Shown in pieces: positions 7,701-12,572 of a stretch of 12,572 bases of DNA. This stretch comes from Prevotellaceae bacterium. GTDB taxonomy: Bacteria > Bacteroidota > Bacteroidia > Bacteroidales > UBA932. Position numbers and translations under genes: made by a program. The notes under the pieces are model-generated. The model was given only the letters and a program-made list of their open reading frames with translations. It ran no database searches and was not told the DNA's origin. The stretch is from assembly GCA_031273485.1 (NCBI GenBank), contig JAISRS010000489.1, positions 1 through 12,572 on the forward strand. The letters are read 5' to 3'. Numbering within the stretch: the stretch's first letter is position 1; each line of letters opens with the position of its first letter.

Positions 7701-8489
7701 GCAACGGATAGCATGGAAACAAAACGGGACAAATATGAAAATATCTACGAGAATGCTGTTTATGTGGATAATATTTCCGGCGGCGACTTTACTAAAACGT
7801 TGACAGATGTAGATTTTTTGACAGATGAGATTATGCGTTGCAAAATTGTAGAATCTGCACTTACCAAAATTGCGATTATTGACGAACGATTGTTTGAGAA
7901 ATTTCATCACAGAAGTAATTCGGAAGATAAATTCAATCCACAATCTGATGAAATTTCTATTGAGAAATTATCGTTGAATCGCAAAAATATTTTTCTGTAC
8001 AATATTGAAATTGAAGGTGTCAACTCGAAATTCAAGAACTTGGACAATGATGAATGTGGTACGGTTTCGGAAGAGTTTTCAATTCTATCGATTGAAAAAA
8101 ATAGATACGGAAACGAAGTACATTTTTTGACGATTCATCTTGGTTTGCTCGAAAAATATAGGGATTTGATTCTTGACAAGCTAAAGAAGTGCAAAAAACT
8201 GACTTTGAACGGAACAAAATATTTTTACAATGACGCCGAAGAAAAAGAGGCAAAATCAGCCATTATTACACATATAATGAACCGACTGCAAACCGAATTT
8301 GGCACAAAATTTATTGCAATACATTCGGGGCGTGGCAATTTCAGCGCCGATTTAGAAGAAGACCTGAAAGATTATCCTTTCATTTCGCTTTCGGCACTTG
8401 AAGCGGCATTCGATAATTCCAAATTTTTTTTATCACAACTATTTTATAATACAATTTATTATGGCAAAGGTAATATTAATCACGAGTAG
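4791..8489 (+). CDS. Methyltransferase / divergent histidine-kinase-like ATPase fusion protein, 1232 aa
   Basis: Large soluble protein with no membrane segment. Residues about 40-145 are a class I SAM methyltransferase domain: motif I ILDIGCGAG (46-54), acidic D70 in TAIDVSD, YDFVVAHLLLHD (104-115) and KGIILLSWL (135-143). A charged, probably coiled-coil stretch follows (213-275), then a 290-480 region whose end (IGTIIVESYEDNKID...) looks GAF-like. Residues 485-525 resemble a dimerisation/H-box with MSHNLGSH; H511 sits where a phosphoacceptor would. A GHKL ATPase follows (about 670-842): N-box NIMRNSAKHS (692-701, Mg-binding N696), HIRVYDN (745-751) in place of DxG, GLKEM (784-788) as a reduced G2 box, and a final strand GYEFELPV. 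The 860-1232 part is unassigned but contains a receiver-like stretch (1025-1119). The start overlaps the preceding stop, implying coupling. Kinase activity is inferred, and the missing DxG glycine makes catalysis uncertain. Base composition is strongly A+T-rich. Confidence 0.75.
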   Translation: MSKYKEPNNIIYKVNDFNDLPWVNSDNFEGFRNLIDSLDIKSDAKILDIGCGAGAIADYLSTKWTVTAIDVSDVVIRHCKNTYVQNSDIFEALDFLEWNKKNKYDFVVAHLLLHDIQPEDLEAFCKNVSDLVEDKGIILLSWLKQNDDRERECLFNGGKSKVFFHKPENLAIYFKDFYIEQKSDVEITPKNPNIIKKAKEKKVEGFTYQTLIMTKDAIKLQYDILKGSFDEIKEELEKGKICSDVELENKKKDIYKEITEKLYELTLNANAKAKDAKIFYNLQIKENVEPDIKLYPIEDDETARSEKSRAYFLVNAYNNYYDDIHKEDGEQKGRCFLVHSFFQLTNLAANNIKRIDLRKENNDVKIVLQYYNAKNEKEDIFDDFLNKNAKDYDIALYKDYINFLFNETAKNDFVDYLKKKSGESIKEKCPKHYTIWNLSFPNYDYIGTIIVESYEDNKIDIPDDILNEIRNIFHAFKIEYHKCENELAKTRIRQKSIQSAISAIMSRNMSHNLGSHFITNTKNYIATQGEKYKDTDMPLAADLRGIRHVLQYTQERMDYIATIVSGDQYPLGALNVKAQLFDELTIDDFAERHDHDTTNFFLKYLVYSEKYSHDKEKDKDFQDIKLQIIKKKGNERKKFTGKKGRDYEGEDERVHYETLENEQDIKRELSELNFAVPGGVMARHALFNIVENIMRNSAKHSKNAEKEDLIITLEIEKATNTNIVKKDYLIKNKEGDYQVKENIYHIRVYDNKKNHDDVVKNVQPRLNNLQTLTNDGTINKENKGLKEMLICVLWLQNEDIAKVLSEIDNTPNDRYKKVEEYFRICKCGEDNNFGYEFELPVWKNIYPLKVNENSNVVEENLTDICADIVCCGKDKVQIINNKNNKADGWELKDIFTRFTKKAETTDYKSLFQDASKNVLKNTELDDYIIYIADNDQKDRQAPEGKPTVIISGKNNNVDITDKHIVFESHLATDSMETKRDKYENIYENAVYVDNISGGDFTKTLTDVDFLTDEIMRCKIVESALTKIAIIDERLFEKFHHRSNSEDKFNPQSDEISIEKLSLNRKNIFLYNIEIEGVNSKFKNLDNDECGTVSEEFSILSIEKNRYGNEVHFLTIHLGLLEKYRDLILDKLKKCKKLTLNGTKYFYNDAEEKEAKSAIITHIMNRLQTEFGTKFIAIHSGRGNFSADLEEDLKDYPFISLSALEAAFDNSKFFLSQLFYNTIYYGKGNINHE

Positions 8490-9261
8490 AGAAATTGCAG
8501 ACATGGTGAAATCTGTAGAATCGCAGATAAACGATGTTCCCAAAGCCACCCATCTCGAAAATCAGTTCTTTAATAATTCGCGCGATCCCAAAGGCTTGTT
8601 CTATGCCTTGATTGAGAAAAGGGATGACAAATTGACGGATACTCCATTTGTGCATCTAAAATATAACGGTAGGGATTGTGTTTATGTTAGAGATTTGTTA
8701 AACAAAGAGATAACAAAACCCGAAACACAAGAAAATGTTGATATGGTTTTGAAACAATTAGGTTATTTTTTAATGGCGCGACCGAAGAGCCAGTACAATA
8801 AGACTAGTACCAAAAAAATTATCGGTAAAATAAAGTACATCAAAGCAAATAATGATGCTTATATTTTTCTTGCGCACGAGTTTCCGCATGATATTTGTCC
8901 GTATTTGACGACCAAAGCAAATTATCTGAACGCATTGGTTACAGATATTGCGGAATTTCTGAAAGACAACAATATTATGGAAAATTGGGAATGGACATTT
9001 ATTAATCACGATAAGGACTGGCAAAATGATGGCAAAGCGTCTGATAAAGAATGTAAAAACAACTTGAAACCTACTTTTAATAAAATAGATGTACCAATAT
9101 TGGAAAAAGTACTTGACTTAGATACTACAAAAGTGTATGTTTTTCAGCATTATGGTAAAACCAATCCGAAAATCTACGGCGAATTAATAGTAAAATTCGC
9201 TGAAAATTATTTGAAGCTAAGTAATGGTACGATAGAAAAAGCATTTGATAGAAAATTATAA
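8461..9261 (+). CDS. Uncharacterised 266-aa protein between kinase-like and receiver genes
   Basis: Family not recognised. The soluble 266-residue protein begins with a beta-strand-like MAKVILITSREIADMV. It has a second strand-like segment AYIFLAHEFPHDICPYL (about 139-155), a Trp-rich NWEWTFINHDKDW (about 180-192), and a C-terminal KVYVFQHYGKTNPKIYG (about 226-242). The alternation of hydrophobic strands and helices suggests an alpha/beta fold, but no catalytic motif is convincing. The ATG at 8461 was chosen over an in-frame TTG at 8398. It avoids a 92-base overlap with the kinase gene and removes an odd, low-quality N-terminal extension; a 29-base overlap remains. The next gene starts 4 bases after its stop. 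Its fixed place between the kinase and the receiver suggests an adaptor, regulator or effector in the same pathway; this is inference. Confidence 0.75.
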   Translation: MAKVILITSREIADMVKSVESQINDVPKATHLENQFFNNSRDPKGLFYALIEKRDDKLTDTPFVHLKYNGRDCVYVRDLLNKEITKPETQENVDMVLKQLGYFLMARPKSQYNKTSTKKIIGKIKYIKANNDAYIFLAHEFPHDICPYLTTKANYLNALVTDIAEFLKDNNIMENWEWTFINHDKDWQNDGKASDKECKNNLKPTFNKIDVPILEKVLDLDTTKVYVFQHYGKTNPKIYGELIVKFAENYLKLSNGTIEKAFDRKL

Positions 9262-9265
9262 ATAT

Positions 9266-10882
9266 ATGGACACGAGCAATACAATATACAATGTTTCGGA
9301 TTTTCAAGCGGAAAACGATTTGGATTTTAACTTAATCAAACAGATTGAGGAATATTTTGTACAAGAAAAAAAACCGATTATTGTTTTTGGGGAAAAGCCA
9401 TTAAAAGATAGAATAAAAACAGGTACGAAAGAAACAACGCCCCGACATTTGAAATTTTTAGATAGTAGTATTTGGATTCGTTATGCAAGTGATGATACTG
9501 AACTCACTAAACTGAGAAAAGAAGTTGAAGAATATGCAAAGCGGGGATTATACAATACAACAAATGCCTTAGAGAGCAGAGAATTTAAGGCTCGTCTATG
9601 TAGCAATTCTTGGTTAACTGAAATAAATGGTTCAAGCCATGCAGGTGATGTTGTCCCTTTCGTTTTCCATTCCGAAACCGAAATGCACGAAAAGGCAAAG
9701 AACGAACAATGTGAAAAGTTGAAAGAAAAAAAACTCAAATGGTGCTTCCTGCTCATTGATGACCACGCCACGATAGAAAGTGTGGAAAATGACAGTAAAG
9801 ATAAACCAAATATTTTACCCAAATGTAAAATCATTCAAAATGTGCTGTCTGAATATTTTAATTTGAAATGTTCGAAAGGCAAAGAATGTGAATGTTTTAA
9901 TAAATGTAGTGTCAATAATAATTCTAAACCGTTGTGTAAATATATTACTATTTATCTTGATTGTGTCACAAAAATAAAGGACGATAAAGGAAAAATTATG
10001 GGCGCAAAATCTAAAATCAAAAAAACAAAGTACGACTTGATTTTGATGGATTATCTTTTGGGCAGTGAAAAATGGAACAGAGAAAATAAAGAAAGTCGAA
10101 AATACGCCACCGATTTTTTGAAAGAGATACAAAGTTGCTGTGACAGTAGGGATGAAAAAGTTAAAAATATTTGGAAAAAGATCAAGGGACCCAATGGCGC
10201 ATTTCGCATATTTTTCATTTCTGCTTTTACCAATGCTGTCAATGAAAGAATGCTGGCGGAAGGGTTGAGCTTTACGGAAGATTACTGGCATATTTCGCGT
10301 GGGGCTTGTCCCACGACCACGCCGCATCTTTTTTCCTACTTTCTGCTCAAAGCGATGAATGAACAAATCGAAAAAATGAGCGATAACGTTGCTGACGGAA
10401 TTATTACCCTGCTTGATATGTTGTTGAAAATCTTTGAAAAAACAGATAAAGCCCGCGAAAAAGCTATCAAAAACTTCAACAACCTGCTGCGAATGCGTGC
10501 CCGATACGACGACTTGAAATACGATGCCTGCCTTGGTATTAAAAAAAGAAGTCTGGAAAAAGACGAACGAGAGCAGTACAAATCGAAATTGGTCAATTCG
10601 CTTTTCACCGATATTGAGCATTACGACAATGCCTTGTGGGAACACGTGATACATCTTGTGTATCTTACCGCTTACGGCACTATCCGTCAGTGGCACGAAA
10701 TATGGGAGGAATATATGCTCATAAAGCCCTATCTGCAAAAAGCATTGAAAGAATCTGTAAAGGACGAAAATGACAATCCTCAAAAAGACACGCATGGCAA
10801 TGATATATCAGCCAATCCAAAGGCAAAGGACGTAATGGAAAAAATAGAAGAATATATTAGCCATTTGCGAAATCAGAGTTAA
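9266..10882 (+). CDS. Response-regulator-like protein with split receiver domain, 538 aa
   Basis: Likely partner of the kinase-like protein. A receiver domain is visible in the middle: first strand WCFLLIDDH (159-167) with the acidic pair D165/D166, third strand YDLILMDYLLG (256-266) with candidate phosphoacceptor D262, and fourth strand RIFFISAFTN (314-323) with S319 in the Ser/Thr position. The conserved lysine of the fifth strand is not obvious; R345 in HISRGACP is nearby. D166 to D262 is about twice the usual spacing. The insertion is cysteine-rich (C202, C208, C210, C214, C224), possibly a metal site. Residues 1-158 are unassigned and 365-538 are a charged helical output region with no recognised DNA-binding motif. 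The ATG at 9266 sits 4 bases after the previous stop; an upstream in-frame TTG at 9245 is less likely. Residues 5-13 (NTIYNVSDF) resemble residues 9-17 of the kinase-like protein. Confidence 0.75.
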   Translation: MDTSNTIYNVSDFQAENDLDFNLIKQIEEYFVQEKKPIIVFGEKPLKDRIKTGTKETTPRHLKFLDSSIWIRYASDDTELTKLRKEVEEYAKRGLYNTTNALESREFKARLCSNSWLTEINGSSHAGDVVPFVFHSETEMHEKAKNEQCEKLKEKKLKWCFLLIDDHATIESVENDSKDKPNILPKCKIIQNVLSEYFNLKCSKGKECECFNKCSVNNNSKPLCKYITIYLDCVTKIKDDKGKIMGAKSKIKKTKYDLILMDYLLGSEKWNRENKESRKYATDFLKEIQSCCDSRDEKVKNIWKKIKGPNGAFRIFFISAFTNAVNERMLAEGLSFTEDYWHISRGACPTTTPHLFSYFLLKAMNEQIEKMSDNVADGIITLLDMLLKIFEKTDKAREKAIKNFNNLLRMRARYDDLKYDACLGIKKRSLEKDEREQYKSKLVNSLFTDIEHYDNALWEHVIHLVYLTAYGTIRQWHEIWEEYMLIKPYLQKALKESVKDENDNPQKDTHGNDISANPKAKDVMEKIEEYISHLRNQS

Positions 10883-10899
10883 CTTTTAATTGACAAAAG

Positions 10900-12255
10900 A
10901 TGAATTACGGAAAATTCTTTCGGCTGAACAACAACAAATCAGACATCGGGAACGGTATTGCCGTGTTCGACTATATCCAGATGCTCGATACGAAAAACAA
11001 GAATGGTATACCCAAATACCCCATTTACCTTACCATCACAAAGGATGGCATTGATTTTCGCATACACTATTATGATGAGACTCCTCAAATACACATTCAC
11101 AACATTATACTTTCACTTCCACTTTCCGCCAATCTTGATATAAAAGACGGATTGACAAGTTCATTGGTTGAAGGTTGGGAAACGACCTTTCCTACTAATG
11201 AGCATAACTATTTGCACCCATTAGTAGTGAAAAGTTACCCAAGCGACAGTCTTTCGTATTTCAACTTAAAATGTTTCAACAACGAAGGTGACAAAGAAGA
11301 CAATCAGAACTTTATTCGCAAATTAATTCTTGATTTCATGTTCGATCTCGAACAAACCAAAGTGTTCCAAACCTCGCCACATTACGAACATATTTCGATC
11401 AAACTGAAAGAAAACTACTTTTTCAGCGCTCTGGCGGCAAAGGCGAATTTTTATTACTACAGAGGATTGTTAGATGAATTGGTAAAAGAAAAATCCATTT
11501 ACGCCGAATACTGTCTCAAAGCCGAAAAACAATGGACAAAGGCTATTCGTAGCGCCAAAGCCAATGCTAATTTTAACGGCTATCGTGACCATTGGTTCGA
11601 TGATCCAGAAAAGGAAATGGACAGTGTATATGATAATGACACTATCAAGCAAATCGAAGACTTTGCAATAAAAAATGACAATAAATTAAAGGAAGAAATA
11701 GAAAAAAGTCGAAATCTGACTTCCAAATGGTATATGGAACGTTTTCGCTGGGAGAGTTGTGGTAATAAAGGTGTTTTAGAGTGGCTTTTCAAGTCGCATT
11801 TTTTGCTTTTACGTTTTGTGGCTGCAATTACTACCGCATGGATAACCATATTGATAGGAAGCGACTTATTGCCTGCGCATAATGACAGAAATGTTATTGA
11901 AAAACTGTTTGAAAGCGGTAATGATGTCCGGTTTGTGTTTTTTTGCCTGTCGGTCATGTTTATGAGCGGTATGTTTATACGCAATCATATAAAACTGAAA
12001 AATTCGGGCATTAAAGAAGGAAAGCGCAGGTTTCATGCTTTTTTTTGTCGTCCGCTTAAAGTTTTAGGTTTCTGTATTGTTTATTCCTCCGTCATAGGTA
12101 CAGCAATGAGCCTGTTTACAGACAGGTATTATATTGGTTTCAATCCGGATATCCGCCAACTTTCTCCTTTCTTTTGTACGGGAGTGATGCTCGCCGTTTT
12201 TATCGGCATTGTGCTGGAATCCGTAACAGAGAAAAAAACTCCCGAAGAAGAATGA
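10900..12255 (+). CDS. Protein with soluble N-terminal domain and four C-terminal membrane helices, 451 aa
   Basis: Family not recognised. Residues 1-298 are soluble: a strand-rich start (PIYLTITKDGIDFRIHYYD at 41-59, QIHIHNIILSLPL at 63-75), then a helical, charged part (136-282). Four hydrophobic helices follow at about 299-321, 342-361, 383-405 and 422-440, with basic loops (IRNHIKLKNSGIKEGKRR at 360-377 between helices 2 and 3) that place the N-terminus, that loop and the C-terminus inside the cell. No signal peptide is present. It follows the receiver gene by 17 bases in the same operon, so it is the natural candidate for the membrane output of the kinase/receiver pair. A transporter, a sensor or a defence-type pore-forming effector would all fit; the sequence does not decide. 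The ATG at 10900 is the first in the ORF and is kept. Confidence 0.75.
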   Translation: MNYGKFFRLNNNKSDIGNGIAVFDYIQMLDTKNKNGIPKYPIYLTITKDGIDFRIHYYDETPQIHIHNIILSLPLSANLDIKDGLTSSLVEGWETTFPTNEHNYLHPLVVKSYPSDSLSYFNLKCFNNEGDKEDNQNFIRKLILDFMFDLEQTKVFQTSPHYEHISIKLKENYFFSALAAKANFYYYRGLLDELVKEKSIYAEYCLKAEKQWTKAIRSAKANANFNGYRDHWFDDPEKEMDSVYDNDTIKQIEDFAIKNDNKLKEEIEKSRNLTSKWYMERFRWESCGNKGVLEWLFKSHFLLLRFVAAITTAWITILIGSDLLPAHNDRNVIEKLFESGNDVRFVFFCLSVMFMSGMFIRNHIKLKNSGIKEGKRRFHAFFCRPLKVLGFCIVYSSVIGTAMSLFTDRYYIGFNPDIRQLSPFFCTGVMLAVFIGIVLESVTEKKTPEEE

Positions 12256-12330
12256 ATACTTCCTGATCTGTGAAAGGAAATTTCAAGAATAAAAACTTTC
12301 TATTGTGTAATGATTAAAACTCAGATTAAA

Positions 12331-12572
12331 ATGCATGAATTAAGAAAACTCTTCGAGGGGGTCAAACATCCCTCGGTTCGTATTTTCAGAGAACGGATCG
12401 CCTGTTTTTCTCCTGAGAAACAGACAGAGTATTATCACAACGCTTTTTTTCAAACCTTGTACGGGTTTGATGGGCATAGCGAACGTTTCCGGACGTTTTT
12501 CTCCCATTTGGTGCGTGCGCACCGGCAGGAATATATGGATTTCCTGCATGAAAAGACGATTCTGGGTAGTTT
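12331..12572 (+). CDS. Start of an unidentified protein, truncated by the window end
   Basis: An open frame runs from ATG 12331 to the last base (at least 80 codons, starting MHELRKLFEG), with no stop. An in-frame ATG at 12310 would add seven residues; 12331 was preferred because an A-rich run (ATTAAA) precedes it. The visible part is basic and aromatic (SVRIFRERIACFSPEKQ, HSERFRTFFSHLVRAHRQEY) and looks helical and cytoplasmic. No family was recognised. G+C is clearly higher than in the preceding genes (31 of 60 bases at 12481-12540), so it probably does not belong to the same module, although it is on the same strand only 75 bases downstream. Confidence 0.55.
   Translation, partial: MHELRKLFEGVKHPSVRIFRERIACFSPEKQTEYYHNAFFQTLYGFDGHSERFRTFFSHLVRAHRQEYMDFLHEKTILGS

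Noticed and set aside
8398..8460. Upstream TTG start for the 266-aa protein
   Set aside because: It would lengthen the overlap with the kinase gene to 92 bases and add a poor N-terminus; ATG at 8461 is preferred.
9815..10795. 326-codon open frame on the - strand
   Set aside because: It lies fully antisense to the receiver gene, is rich in Phe/Ile/Cys runs expected from the complement of A+T-rich coding DNA, and shows no domain.
12271..12300. Possible terminator after the membrane protein gene
   Set aside because: Only 5-base arms (TGAAA/TTTCA or GAAAG/CTTTC), A+T-only stems and no T-run; not strong enough to call.
1..12572. CRISPR array, insertion sequence, tRNA or rRNA
   Set aside because: No regularly spaced repeats, transposase, terminal inverted repeats or RNA gene landmarks were seen on either strand.

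Overview
The window looks like a Bacteroidota (probably Bacteroidales) chromosome fragment. The grounds are A+T-rich leaders without clear Shine-Dalgarno sequences, short AATTACG-type repeats at gene junctions, tightly packed same-strand genes, and lineage-like protein sequence. This placement is an inference, because no rRNA or marker gene is present. Every supported gene is on the + strand.

Layout. 1-339 is a leader with two inverted repeats, an AT-rich promoter-like stretch and a possible coding remnant. 340-3624 is a four-gene branched-chain amino acid (Liv)-type ABC importer core: permeases livH and livM, ATPases livG and livF. 3656-4798 is a type 1 periplasmic-binding protein that keeps an N-terminal membrane anchor and has no lipobox. 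4791-12255 is an unusual four-gene signalling block: (a) a 1232-residue soluble protein joining a SAM-dependent methyltransferase domain to a divergent histidine-kinase-like core and a long C-terminal region with a receiver-like fold; (b) a 266-residue protein of unknown family; (c) a 538-residue protein with a receiver domain split by a cysteine-rich insert; (d) a 451-residue protein with a soluble N-terminal part and four C-terminal membrane helices. A further gene begins near 12331 and runs off the window.

How the genes may work together. The binding-protein stop overlaps the kinase start by 8 bases, the kinase overlaps the next gene by 29 bases, and the remaining junctions are 4 and 17 bases. 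The set therefore looks like one transcription unit. The simplest reading is a ligand uptake and sensing system feeding a cytoplasmic phosphorelay-like switch whose output is a membrane protein. An alternative is a conflict or abortive-infection module (sensor/switch plus membrane effector) inserted behind a transporter operon. Base composition falls sharply after the transporter genes and rises again in the last gene, which favours separate origins for the transporter core and the signalling block. No function beyond the visible domains is proven by the sequence.
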